Source: Thermohalobaculum sp039027855
GTDB taxonomy: Bacteria; Pseudomonadota; Alphaproteobacteria; Rhodobacterales; Rhodobacteraceae
Length of the DNA: 64,000 bases
Direction: 5' to 3'
Assembly (NCBI GenBank): GCA_039027855.1
Contig: JBCCJI010000002.1
Span: 153,895-217,894, forward strand
Both the position numbers and the translations under genes were made by a program. This document shows positions 1 through 8,125 of this stretch, in pieces (positions within the stretch are counted from its first letter, which is position 1; each line of letters starts with the position of its first letter). The notes under the pieces are model-generated. The model ran no database searches. It saw only the letters and a program-made list of their open reading frames with translations, and had not been told where the DNA came from.

Positions 1-445
1 TCTTGGCCGGCTGATCGCCGGTGTTCTCCCACCAGTGCACCAGACCGTGGGGTTCCAGGCTCACATCCCCGGGGCCAAGGATATGGGGCTCGGCCTGGTC
101 CGAGCGATGCTCGGTCACCTCACCCTCGACTACGACGGCGATGGCGGGCCGGCCGGCATGGCTGTGCTGCGGGATGATCCCACCCGGCGCGATCTCGAAG
201 AAACGGACCCGCATGGCATAGCCGGGCAGCGCCGCGGGTCCTTCCTCGAGACCGAACTCACCGGCCGGGACGAGACGCACGCCCTTGCCCCCGCGCGGGC
301 CGTCGAGCGTGCGAAGCCCGACATCGCCCGAGGTCGCAGGCTCGGCCGGCGCTTCGATGACATGCGCGGGGACGGGCGCGGCGGAGAGGGCCATCAGGCC
401 GACAGCGGCGAGCATCGCGGGGAGCATCGCGGGGAGGTAGGACAT
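1..445 (-). CDS. Secreted cupin-domain protein, C-terminus cut by window edge
   Basis: The frame is open to the left edge, so the C-terminus is missing. The first ~25 residues form a signal peptide (hydrophobic LPAMLAAVGLMALSAAP, likely cut after VPA). Residues ~90-130 carry a cupin signature: PGGIIPQHSHAG with two metal-type histidines, then VVEGEVTEH, and a second motif GPGDV...PHGLVHWW. Cupins of this size bind a metal or a small ligand; no substrate can be named. The chosen ATG has GGAAG seven bases upstream. It would be an exported periplasmic protein, downstream of the PaaK-like gene on the same strand but 175 bases away, so operon membership is uncertain. Confidence 0.8.
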   Translation of the reverse strand, partial: MSYLPAMLPAMLAAVGLMALSAAPVPAHVIEAPAEPATSGDVGLRTLDGPRGGKGVRLVPAGEFGLEEGPAALPGYAMRVRFFEIAPGGIIPQHSHAGRPAIAVVVEGEVTEHRSDQAEPHILGPGDVSLEPHGLVHWWENTGDQPAK

Positions 446-620
446 CTCATGGCTTCCTTTGCGTGGATCGGCCCGAGGCATCGGGCGATGATGCGCAGGT
501 AAGCAGCACCCTCGCCGATTGCTGCGACATAATGTTCACGTCTTCAGGCGCGGGCCGCGAGCGCCGCCTCGCGGCTGCGTCGCCACCGCCGACCCCGCGC
601 CGGTGATCGGCCGCCACGGA

Positions 621-1868
621 TCAGTCGTACTGCCGGGTGTCGTCGATCACCTTGCCGTCGTTCGGCAGGTTGCCCGGTGCCACGCAGGTCACCTCGGCGC
701 GCAGCTTGAGCACATCGCGCGCCGTCTCCGCCAGCGCCGCCGCGCTCGCGGCATCGGTGGTCTCAACGGCAAGGCTCAGCGTATCCTGCTCCCCGCTGCG
801 GCCGACCGTGGCGCGGGCCTTCTCGGCCTCGGCATGGCGCGCAAGGATGGCGGCGATCTGCTCGGGCCGCACGAACATGCCGCGCACCTTGGTGGTCTGA
901 TCGGCGCGGCCCATCCAGCCCCTGATCCGCGGCCCGGTACGTCCGCAGGGCGAGGCACCGTCGAGCATCGCCGACAGATCGCCGGTCGCAAAGCGCAGGA
1001 GCGGGTAGTCCTCATTCAGCAGCGTCACCACCACCTCGCCCACTTCGCCCGGCGCCACCGGGTCGCCGGTGCCCGGGCGCAAAATCTCCAGGATCACGCC
1101 CTCGTCCACGACCAGCCCATCGCAGGGCACGCCCTCGGCCATGGTCTCATAGGCGATACTGCCGAGATCGGCGGTGGCATAGCCTTGCAGGCAGGTGATC
1201 CCGGCCGCGCGATAGGCCTCGCGGAGCGCCGGGAACAACGCCCCGCCCGAGACCCACGCACGGCTGAGGGCCAGGCGCGTGCCCGCCTCCTCGGCCCGGT
1301 CGAGCAGGATCTTCAGGAAATCGGGCGTGCCGATATAGGCGGTGGCACCAAGATCGCTGGCCGCGCGCAGCTGCGCCTCGGCATTGCCGACACCGCCCGG
1401 GATCACCGACGCCCCCAAGGCGCGGGCGCCGCTCTCCAGCATGGTCCCGGCGGGTGTGAGGTGATAGCCAAAACAGTTCAGCACCCGGTCGCCCGCGCCG
1501 ATGCCCGCGGCGTTCAATGCCCGGGCAAAGCGCCACCAGTCCGAAACCGACGACATGCCTGGCTCGTAGATCGGCCCCGGCGACTGGAACAGGTGATCGA
1601 ACTCCTCAGGCCGGCGGGTGGCGAGCCCACCGAAGGGCGGCGCCGCCGTCTGCCGCGCCAAGAGGTCGGATTTACGCAGGACCGGGAGCCGGGCGAGCGC
1701 CGCCGGATCCGTCACGGCGGCCGGGTCGGTGTCCCCCAGCTGCGCGCCGAGGGCCGGCGCCAGTTGGACCGACGCGGCAAGCTGCGCCCGCAACGCCTCA
1801 AACTGAGCCGCGATGCGCGTCTCCGGATCGCGTGTCTCAAGGCTGCTCAGCGGTGCGCCGGTGGTCAT
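621..1868 (-). CDS. PaaK-like AMP-forming acyl-CoA ligase (atypical P-loop)
   Basis: A 415-residue member of the phenylacetate-CoA ligase-like branch of the adenylate-forming superfamily, which activates a carboxylic acid with ATP and joins it to CoA. Visible features are GYATADLG in the adenylate-binding region, LLRFATGDLS with the conserved Asp, and GRADQTTKVRGMFVRPEQ leading into the small C-terminal domain. The glycine-rich loop, usually SSGTTGKP, reads QSPGPIYEPG instead, so ATP handling may differ. The ATG at 1868 is chosen because GGGAG lies just upstream; the frame continues further upstream but only through repeat DNA. It is the last gene of the liv-type cluster and probably activates the imported acid. 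Confidence 0.85.
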   Translation of the reverse strand: MTTGAPLSSLETRDPETRIAAQFEALRAQLAASVQLAPALGAQLGDTDPAAVTDPAALARLPVLRKSDLLARQTAAPPFGGLATRRPEEFDHLFQSPGPIYEPGMSSVSDWWRFARALNAAGIGAGDRVLNCFGYHLTPAGTMLESGARALGASVIPGGVGNAEAQLRAASDLGATAYIGTPDFLKILLDRAEEAGTRLALSRAWVSGGALFPALREAYRAAGITCLQGYATADLGSIAYETMAEGVPCDGLVVDEGVILEILRPGTGDPVAPGEVGEVVVTLLNEDYPLLRFATGDLSAMLDGASPCGRTGPRIRGWMGRADQTTKVRGMFVRPEQIAAILARHAEAEKARATVGRSGEQDTLSLAVETTDAASAAALAETARDVLKLRAEVTCVAPGNLPNDGKVIDDTRQYD

Positions 1869-1906
1869 GTGGCCGTCTCCCTGTCGTGGTCGCAGCATGA
1901 GGGGTC

Positions 1907-2101
1907 GGGTGTCGGGGCGGGTCAAGGATCGCGGAACGCGACGGGTGGAGCCCGCTTGTCCTTGACGCGCCCCGACACCCGCAAAACGCTCGGCAAGAAG
2001 CCCTCGGGCTTCTCCCCAGCCAACCAAATCGATGCTACACTCGGGACTGCGCTTAGCAGCAGGGCGCTAATGCGAGACTCGTTGCGGCGACCAGCCGCGA
2101 T
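1907..2101 (-). repeat. Dispersed intergenic repeat, copy A
   Basis: A 195-bp copy of a repeat also seen at 12560-12773 and in part at 63631-63743. Read on the minus strand it starts with ATCGCGGCTGGTCGCCGC, holds a hairpin with arms AGAAGCC/GGCTTCT (1996-2013), and ends in a long inverted repeat: GGGTGTCGGGGCGCGTCAAGG near 1960-1980 faces CCTTGACCCGCCCCGACACC at 1907-1927. It fills the livF / PaaK-like spacer and has no coding sense of its own. Confidence 0.75.
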
Positions 2102-2111
2102 GCCGTCTGGC

Positions 2112-2951
2112 TCAGCCGAGCCAGCGCTTGCGGCGGCGATAACTCCGGACATCGCGGAAAGACTTGCGTTCGCCCTCCGCCATGCCGAGGTAGAATTCCT
2201 TCACGTCGGGGTTCTCGCGCAGTTCGGCAGCCGGGCCATCCATCACCACACGGCCCGACTCGAGAATATAGCCGTAATGGGCAAACCTGAGCGCCACGTT
2301 GGTGTTCTGCTCGGCCAGCAGGAACGACACGCCCTCGTTCTCGTTCACCGATTTCACGATCTCGAAGATCTGCTCCACCAGCTGCGGCGCAAGACCCATC
2401 GACGGCTCGTCCAGCAGGATCGTGGTCGGCCGGCTCATCAACGCGCGACCGATGGCGGTCATCTGCTGCTCGCCACCCGAGGTGTAGCCCGACTGGCTGC
2501 GCCGTCGTTCCTTGAGGCGTGGGAAATAGCTGTAGACCATCTCGAGATCGGCGTTGACCGCGCCGCGCCCGTCGCGCCGAGTATAGGCCCCGGTCATCAG
2601 GTTTTCCTCGACCGTCAGATGCTCGAAGCAGTGCCGGCCCTCCATCACCTGGATCACACCGCGGCGGACCAGATCGGCCGGGCTGAGATCGGCGACATCC
2701 TCACCCTTGAACTGAATGCGGCCCTTGGTGACCTCGCCTCGCTCCGAGCGGAGGAGGTTCGAGATCGCCTTCAGCGTCGTCGTCTTGCCCGCGCCATTAC
2801 CGCCAAGCAGCGCCGTGATCCCGCCCTCAGGCACGCTCAGCGAGACCCCCTTCAGCACGAGGATCACGTGGTTGTAGATGACCTCGATATTGCTGACCTG
2901 GATGAGGGGCGTGCCAGTCGTGGCGCTGCTCTCTGGCGCGGTGTCGAGCAT
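2112..2951 (-). CDS. livF: Branched-chain-type ABC transporter ATP-binding protein LivF
   Basis: One of the two ATPases of a HAAT-family importer, acting at the cytoplasmic face of the LivH/LivM channel. The 279-residue protein shows Walker A GGNGAGKTT (~residues 50-58), the ABC signature YTSGGEQQ, and Walker B with the catalytic Glu in ILLDEPSMGL, followed by an H-loop-region AEQNT. LivF proteins are usually ~235-250 residues; this one has an extra N-terminal ~17 residues and a basic C-terminal tail (RSYRRRKRW). It begins five bases after a 63-residue membrane protein gene, so the two are probably co-transcribed. Family is certain; the cargo is not. Confidence 0.93.
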   Translation of the reverse strand: MLDTAPESSATTGTPLIQVSNIEVIYNHVILVLKGVSLSVPEGGITALLGGNGAGKTTTLKAISNLLRSERGEVTKGRIQFKGEDVADLSPADLVRRGVIQVMEGRHCFEHLTVEENLMTGAYTRRDGRGAVNADLEMVYSYFPRLKERRRSQSGYTSGGEQQMTAIGRALMSRPTTILLDEPSMGLAPQLVEQIFEIVKSVNENEGVSFLLAEQNTNVALRFAHYGYILESGRVVMDGPAAELRENPDVKEFYLGMAEGERKSFRDVRSYRRRKRWLG

Positions 2952-2956
2952 CGGTC

Positions 2957-3148
2957 TCAGGCCGCTTCGCGCATTGGCTCTGCGCCCTGGTCCGCGGCGG
3001 TCGCGGAAGCGGCCTCACGCTCGGCCGCGTCGCGCGCGGCGCGCTCGGCCCGGGCGTCCTCGGCCACTTTCTTCGAAACCCACCACATGCGCACGAGAAA
3101 CCCAAAGGCGGCGAGCTTGGCGATCGCCATCAAAGCTGCGGCATCCAT
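2957..3148 (-). CDS. Small single-pass membrane protein (63 aa) upstream of livF
   Basis: Not a recognised family. The short protein has a hydrophobic stretch at residues ~4-22 (AALMAIAKLAAFGFLVRMWW) and then a highly charged, Ala/Glu/Arg-rich tail likely to be helical or disordered. The start is supported by a strong GGAGG nine bases before the ATG. It ends five bases before livF, which argues for translation in the same message. It could be an accessory or regulatory subunit of the transporter, but that is inference from position only. Confidence 0.6.
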   Translation of the reverse strand: MDAAALMAIAKLAAFGFLVRMWWVSKKVAEDARAERAARDAAEREAASATAADQGAEPMREAA

Positions 3149-3276
3149 GGCCGGTCCTCCATCATTCTCTTCTTCGTCCGCCGCCTCGCTGGCAGCGTTG
3201 GGCAGTCTCGTCGGTAGAGTGCTTGCGCCGGGCGCGGAAGGGCGCAGATCGTCCCTCCCTCGCCCGGCGAAAGGCG

Positions 3277-3420
3277 TCAGTCTTCGACCTTCACGTATTT
3301 CACGCGGTCTTCGCCGCGCCCCCAAAGCACATCGGAGACCTTGTCACCAAACATGCCCGACAGGGCGACCGCCGCAGGGCCGAGGAACATCGCCATTACG
3401 GCGAGGATGCCACCACTCAT
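3277..3420 (-). CDS. Small membrane protein (47 aa) between livK and livF
   Basis: Unrecognised 47-residue protein. Residues ~3-25 (GGILAVMAMFLGPAAVALSGMF) form one hydrophobic segment, followed by a polar tail ending DRVKYVKVED. GAGAGGGG lies about seven bases before the ATG at 3420, favouring this over longer upstream in-frame starts, which would add an Arg-rich non-natural leader. It lies in the same orientation as livK and livF and is one of two tiny membrane proteins in that gap. Function unknown; protein reality is judged from the ribosome site and amphipathic composition. Confidence 0.5.
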   Translation of the reverse strand: MSGGILAVMAMFLGPAAVALSGMFGDKVSDVLWGRGEDRVKYVKVED

Positions 3421-3614
3421 GAGAAACCCCTCTCTCGATTGCTGAGGGTCGCCGGTCATCCGACGACCCAGGGCTGTGCGCCTCCTGTTGGAGACGCACC
3501 GTTCTACCACAACGCAGGTGCGGCGGAATGGCAATCCTGCGTATCCGACTTGCTATTCCCTGAAGGTTTCAGGGCTTAGCAGCCGGCGGCACCACGCGCC
3601 CTGTCAGCACAGGC

Positions 3615-4895
3615 TCAGCAATCGCGCGGCGTGATGTTGTTTTCCGCGGCATAGGCGGCGCTGTCCTCGGCGATCAGAGGGTCAACCACCTCGCGGTCGG
3701 CCTCGATGAAATCGGTGATCAGCGACCAGGTGCCGGTATCGACATCCCATTGCTGGATCGCCCCCAGACCCGGCGCGCCGTGGTTGCCGCAGCTCACCGT
3801 GAAGGTCGGCATGAAGTCCGGCAGGCCGTTGGCGGCGAGCACCGCCTCGGTGATCTCCAACGCCTCCATCCCGTCGCGCATCATGGCCGGGGTGATCTCG
3901 GCGACGCCGTGGATCTCCTGCGCCTTGAGCGCGGCCTGATGGGCCAGCATGCCCGCCACGATGCCCCGATTATACAGCACCGTGCCGTGCTGGTCGCCCG
4001 CACCCGCGGCCAGACCCTTGTCATACACGTGGGTCTTGAGGTCGGCATAGATCGGATAGTCATCGCCGACGCCATGCATCGTGATGGCCTTGTAGCCATC
4101 GGCGGCATCGCCGGCGGGCAGCACGTCGTTTTCCGAGGCCGACCACCAGACGCCGATGAACTTGTCCATCGGATAGCGGATCGAGGCGGCCTCCTTGATG
4201 GCGACCTGGTTCATCACCCCCCAGCCCCACATCATCACGTAATCCGGCTGCTCGCGGCGAACTTGCAGCCAGGTGGCCTTCTGCTCCTGCCCCGGATGGT
4301 CGACGGCCAGCAGCAACAGCTCGAAACCGTGCTTCTCGGCCAGGATCTCGAGCGTGCGGATCGGCTCCTTGCCGTAGGCGGAGTTGTGGTAGACGAGCGC
4401 GATCTTCTTGCCCGAGATGTCGCCGCCTTCCTGATCCATGATGTGCTTGGTGATGATCGAGGCGGCATCCCAATAGGTGCCAGGGTAGTTGAACACCCAC
4501 TCGAACACCTTGCCATTGGCGGCCGAGGTGCGGCCATAGCCCATCGAGTGGATCGGGATGTTGTCAGCCGAGGCGCGCGGGATCAGCTGGTAGGTGATGC
4601 CGGTGGAATAGGGCTGGTAGACGAGGCCGCCTTCGCCCTTGGTGCTCTCGTAGCACTCCACGCCCTTGGTCGTGTTGTACTCGGTCTCGCAGGGCAGGAC
4701 GCGCGCCTCGACGCCGCCGATGCCGCCGTCACGCTCATTCAGGAGCGTGAAGTAGTCGGCATAGCCATCGGCGAGCGGGATGCCGTTCGGCGCGTAGGGC
4801 CCCGTGCGATAGTCGAGCGAGGGGAAGACGAGGTCGGCCGCGGCCGGACCGGTCAGCATGGCAAGGGCCGCCGCGGTGGCGAGAAGCTTCTTCAT
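3615..4895 (-). CDS. livK: ABC transporter periplasmic substrate-binding protein (LivK/HAAT type)
   Basis: The 426-residue receptor binds the substrate in the periplasm and delivers it to LivH/LivM. MKKLLATAAALAMLTGPAAA is a clear signal peptide, cleaved before DLVFPS. The mature part follows the type I periplasmic-binding fold used by branched-chain amino acid and amide receptors (LNERDGGIGG near the N-terminus; YHNSAYGKEP mid-protein), and has paired Cys residues (CETEYN...VECYES). It is longer than LivJ/LivK of enteric bacteria (~345 aa), like receptors tied to aromatic or other organic acids. GGGAGA precedes the ATG. The adjoining acyl-CoA ligases argue for a carboxylic-acid ligand. Confidence 0.9.
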   Translation of the reverse strand: MKKLLATAAALAMLTGPAAADLVFPSLDYRTGPYAPNGIPLADGYADYFTLLNERDGGIGGVEARVLPCETEYNTTKGVECYESTKGEGGLVYQPYSTGITYQLIPRASADNIPIHSMGYGRTSAANGKVFEWVFNYPGTYWDAASIITKHIMDQEGGDISGKKIALVYHNSAYGKEPIRTLEILAEKHGFELLLLAVDHPGQEQKATWLQVRREQPDYVMMWGWGVMNQVAIKEAASIRYPMDKFIGVWWSASENDVLPAGDAADGYKAITMHGVGDDYPIYADLKTHVYDKGLAAGAGDQHGTVLYNRGIVAGMLAHQAALKAQEIHGVAEITPAMMRDGMEALEITEAVLAANGLPDFMPTFTVSCGNHGAPGLGAIQQWDVDTGTWSLITDFIEADREVVDPLIAEDSAAYAAENNITPRDC

Positions 4896-4953
4896 GGGTC
4901 TGTTTCTCCCTGTTGGTGTCGTGCGTTCTTGTTGTTGTAATTACCGCCGGTGC

Positions 4954-5203
4954 GGTGGTGGGGTCGAACCCCTTGGTTTTTCGGTGGTGGGGTCGAACCC
5001 CACCTTACGCGGTGTTGGTACCGTCCGATCTGGAGTGGAACCCCACCCTACTCATTACCGCGGTCGTGGTCTGGTGGGCTCAATCAATACCTTATGCGAT
5101 CGTGCCATCATCGTAGGGTGGGGTTCCACCCCACCTCAAGCCCCAAACCCGGGCCGGTTCCCACCCAACTCGCGTCACAGCCTAGGATGGTCTTCCACCT
5201 AAC
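4954..5203. repeat. Cluster of GTGGGG/CCCCAC hairpin repeats in the livM-livK spacer
   Basis: The 310-base gap between livM and livK holds about five copies of a short palindromic unit. The clearest are GGTGGGGTCGAACCCCACC (4986-5004) and, with GTAGG in front, GTGGGGTTCCACCCCACC (5118-5135). Others lie at 4954-4972, in the opposite sense at 5032-5051, and a decayed one at 5181-5203. Each can fold into a stem of 6-8 G-C-rich pairs with a short loop. Such units resemble REP-type elements; in the livM-livK transcript they would form a series of hairpins just ahead of the binding-protein gene. No gene is seen here. Confidence 0.8.
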
Positions 5204-5205
5204 CG

Positions 5206-6282
5206 TCAATACGGGAATGGCCATGTTCGTAGTCTCTCCTTCGCCGTGCGCCAGAGCGCCGCGATGCCATGGGGCTCTCGGATCAGAAAGAAGATGATCA
5301 GGCTTCCGACGAGCACCGGCTCGAGGCTGTTCACGATATCGGTCGGCCAGCCGAAGCCGTCGGCCAGCACGTTCTTCAGAAACACTGGCAGCAGCACCAG
5401 GAAAGCCGCGCCCACCAGACTGCCGAAGATCGAGCCGAGCCCCCCGATGATGATCATGAAGAGCACGAGGAAGCTGATCTCGATGGCGAAGGCCTCGGTC
5501 CCCTCCGCCGCGCCCTTCCAGATGGTGAAGTAGAGCGCGCCCGCCATGCCGATGTAGAAGGACGACACGGCAAAGGCTGAGAGCTTGGTGAGAAGCGGGT
5601 TCACCCCGATGATCTCGGCCGCGATATCCATGTCGCGGATCGCCATCCAGGCCCGACCAATCCGCCCGCGCACCAGATTGCGCGCGATCCAGCCAAAGAC
5701 GAACAGGAAGGCCAGGCAGAACAGGTATGTCGCCCAGGGGTCGGTATTAGGCCCGGTGATCACCACACCCAGGAATTCACGCTCCGGCGCGGTGATCTGG
5801 CCGGTGGCGGAGTAATTGTAGAACCAGCCCACCTTGTTGAAGAGCCAGATCAGGAAGAACTGCGCCGCAAGCGTCGCGACCGCGAGATAGAAGCCCTTGA
5901 TGCGAAGCGACGGCAGGCCGAAAAGGATGCCGACTAAAGCCGTCACCAGCCCCGACAGGATCACCACGATCGGCATCGGGATCATCGGCAGTCCGGTCAT
6001 CAGCTTGTAGGCGGCATAGGCCCCGCAGGCCATGAAGGCCCCGGTGCCCAGCGAGACCAGCCCGCAATACCCGGTCAGGATGTTCAGCCCGATGGCCGCG
6101 AGCGCGAAGACCATGAACGGCAGGAAGATCGACTGCTCCCAATAGTCGTTGACGAAGAGCGGCACGACCAGGAAAGCCACGCCGATCACCACCCAAAACC
6201 GCCAGAAATCAAAGGCGATGGGAAAGGTCGCCATGTCCTGCGCATAGGATGTCTTGAACTCACCGGCCTCACGGTAAAACAT
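5206..6282 (-). CDS. livM: Branched-chain-type ABC transporter permease LivM
   Basis: Inner-membrane permease subunit, 358 residues with about nine or ten hydrophobic segments. Family hallmarks are ALAAIGLNILTGYCGLVSLG near the N-terminus and the ATPase-coupling loop region GRAWMAIRDMDIAAEIIGVN, which contains the conserved RAxRD-type motif. A GGAG lies nine bases before the ATG. LivM pairs with LivH and sits on LivG/LivF. Unusually it is cut off from livH by a gene on the opposite strand, so the livM-livK-livF part probably needs its own promoter or a read-through transcript. Confidence 0.93.
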   Translation of the reverse strand: MFYREAGEFKTSYAQDMATFPIAFDFWRFWVVIGVAFLVVPLFVNDYWEQSIFLPFMVFALAAIGLNILTGYCGLVSLGTGAFMACGAYAAYKLMTGLPMIPMPIVVILSGLVTALVGILFGLPSLRIKGFYLAVATLAAQFFLIWLFNKVGWFYNYSATGQITAPEREFLGVVITGPNTDPWATYLFCLAFLFVFGWIARNLVRGRIGRAWMAIRDMDIAAEIIGVNPLLTKLSAFAVSSFYIGMAGALYFTIWKGAAEGTEAFAIEISFLVLFMIIIGGLGSIFGSLVGAAFLVLLPVFLKNVLADGFGWPTDIVNSLEPVLVGSLIIFFLIREPHGIAALWRTAKERLRTWPFPY

Positions 6283-6360
6283 CAGACAGCACTCCTTGTG
6301 GACGCGTCCCCAACGTCACATGTGTTCTGAAGAACGCTGGGATGCAGGAAAGGGCTGGTA

Positions 6361-6831
6361 ATGGCGGTCGCTGATGAGCTCGCAAAACTTGGCGAGATGC
6401 GCCAGGCTGGCACACTTTCCGAAGAAGAGTATGAGGCTGCCAAGGCTAAGGTACTTGCCCCGGCGCCTTCTGCGAGCAGCGGCGTGTGGACGTTCCTTGC
6501 CCTCGACGCGGCCTTCAGCCTGGTCTTTTGGGTCATTTTGGCCGTCATCTTCTTTGGGTCTCTCGGTGCGCTGCATTTCTTCGGCGACGACATGGATTTC
6601 ATGACATCGCTGCTGGTGCTGGGCCCCATCTTCTGCATCGGCGTGCTGAGCGCCGCCGCCTCGCAGTTCGACGGTATGGATTTCGCGACGCCGAGCCTGA
6701 TGCTGGGAAGCGCCGCCGTGCTCGGCATCGGCGGCGTGCTGGCGATGATCGCCCTGCCGCTGATGATCGTGTTCCTGGTGATCGCGGCCATCGGCGCCGC
6801 CATCACTTGGTTCGGCGACCTCTTCGGCTGA
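6361..6831 (+). CDS. SHOCT-domain membrane protein inserted in the liv cluster
   Basis: A 156-residue protein on the strand opposite to its neighbours. Residues 4-33 (DELAKLGEMRQAGTLSEEEY..) match the SHOCT motif, a short helical-hairpin oligomerisation element normally found at C-termini, here at the N-terminus. After a short linker come about four hydrophobic segments (residues ~42-68, ~77-100, ~108-145). A good AGGAAAGGG lies before the ATG. It faces livM head-to-head and runs into livH tail-to-tail. No function can be assigned; position between two halves of a transporter operon suggests a later insertion. Confidence 0.8.
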   Translation: MAVADELAKLGEMRQAGTLSEEEYEAAKAKVLAPAPSASSGVWTFLALDAAFSLVFWVILAVIFFGSLGALHFFGDDMDFMTSLLVLGPIFCIGVLSAAASQFDGMDFATPSLMLGSAAVLGIGGVLAMIALPLMIVFLVIAAIGAAITWFGDLFG

Positions 6832-6847
6832 TCGTGCTCCACTCGCA

Positions 6848-7963
6848 TCAAACCCGCTCGATGATCTTTTCGCCGAACAGACCCTGTGGGCGGAACAGCA
6901 GGAAGAAGAGCGCGAGCATGTAGGCGAACCAGTTCTCGGTCGCGCCGCCGATCATCGGGCCGATATAGACCTCGAACACCTTCTCGCCGACACCGATGAT
7001 CAGACCGCCGATGATCGCGCCGGGGATCGAGGTGAAGCCGCCCAGCATCAGCACCGGCAGGGCCTTCAGCGCGATCAGGCTGAGCGAGAACTGCACGCCG
7101 AGCTTGGCGCCCCACATCACGCCGGCAACCAGCGCCACCAGCCCCGCGATGGACCAGACCAGCCACCAGATCGTCTCGAGCGAGATGCCGACCGACAGCG
7201 CCGCCTGGTGGTCATCGGCCACCGCCCTCAGCGCGCGGCCCATCTTGGTGTACTGGCTGAAGAGCGTCAGCGCAGTCACCAGCAGGACGGCGATGACGGC
7301 GGCCGCGATCTCGAGCTTGTTCACGAACATGCCGGTCGCGTCGATGATCATGTCGGACGGGCCGTCGGGCAGACCGATATCGAGCGGTTTGACATTGGCG
7401 CCCCACATCAGCTCACCCGTCCCCTCCAGCACGAAGGCAAGGCCGATGGTCGCCATGAACAGGATGATCGGGTCCTGGTTGACCAATTGGCGCAGCACGA
7501 CGCTGACGACGATCCAGGCGAGCCCGACCATGGTCAGTAGCGAGAGCACCAGCGAGATCGCGGTCGAGAGCCCATCGCCCCAGAACAGCGCATCGATGCC
7601 GAAGAGCCAGGACCAGATATGCGCGAACGGGATCTGCCCGGTCTGAAAGCCCACCAGCGTCAGCGCCGCGAACAGCGCCAGGATGCCTTGGGCGAAGTTG
7701 AAGATGCCCGAGGATTTGAAGATCAGCACGAAGCCAAGCGCCACCAGCCCGTACATCACACCCGCCAGCAGGCCCGAGACGACGACCTCCCAAAAGAAGA
7801 TGTCGAGCAGCATGCCCTGCACGGCGAGCACGATGAGCACGAACACCGCCACCCCGATGCCGAGCAGCGCCCCCGGCGACAGGAAAATCGGGCCGGCCTG
7901 CACGCCGACCTTGCTCATCCGCTGCCAAAGCCCGGGATCGCGGTCGCCTGTCGTCTCAGCCAT
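6848..7963 (-). CDS. livH: Branched-chain-type ABC transporter permease LivH
   Basis: The second permease of the importer, 371 residues with about nine membrane segments. Typical LivH features are GLVALGFVLIFKSSGIFNFAQG near the N-terminal third, the coupling loop GRALRAVADDHQAALSVGIS, and the C-terminal PQGLFGEK. An N-terminal cytosolic extension of ~35 residues makes it longer than enteric LivH (308 aa). The ATG at 7963 is chosen for GGAGGA seven bases upstream; an earlier in-frame ATG at 7981 lacks a comparable site. It follows the small secreted-protein gene and livG on the same strand. Confidence 0.92.
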   Translation of the reverse strand: MAETTGDRDPGLWQRMSKVGVQAGPIFLSPGALLGIGVAVFVLIVLAVQGMLLDIFFWEVVVSGLLAGVMYGLVALGFVLIFKSSGIFNFAQGILALFAALTLVGFQTGQIPFAHIWSWLFGIDALFWGDGLSTAISLVLSLLTMVGLAWIVVSVVLRQLVNQDPIILFMATIGLAFVLEGTGELMWGANVKPLDIGLPDGPSDMIIDATGMFVNKLEIAAAVIAVLLVTALTLFSQYTKMGRALRAVADDHQAALSVGISLETIWWLVWSIAGLVALVAGVMWGAKLGVQFSLSLIALKALPVLMLGGFTSIPGAIIGGLIIGVGEKVFEVYIGPMIGGATENWFAYMLALFFLLFRPQGLFGEKIIERV

Positions 7964-8125
7964 GGGATCCTCCGTCTGCATGGGGTCGTGCCAAGCCGGG
8001 TCGCGCTGCAAAGCCCGTGGTGTGGCCACGATCGCCGCCCGCCATCGCTGGGACCTCTCCGCGCCCTCGGCCCAGATGCCATCTGGATCGGCGCGTTCGC
8101 GCCTTCCCTGCCAACGACCTTTGCG

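Noticed and set aside
519..3422. A 967-codon open frame on the plus strand
   Set aside because: It runs antisense to the PaaK-like gene and livF. Its translation is Arg/His/Ala-rich with no domain, as expected from high third-position G+C.
4961..4972. Possible tRNA (GGGGTCGAACCCC resembles a T arm)
   Set aside because: No acceptor, D or anticodon arms can be drawn around any copy; the motif belongs to the hairpin repeats.
4954..5203. Possible CRISPR array
   Set aside because: Units are palindromic, vary in orientation and spacing, and have no unique spacers of constant length; no cas genes are near.
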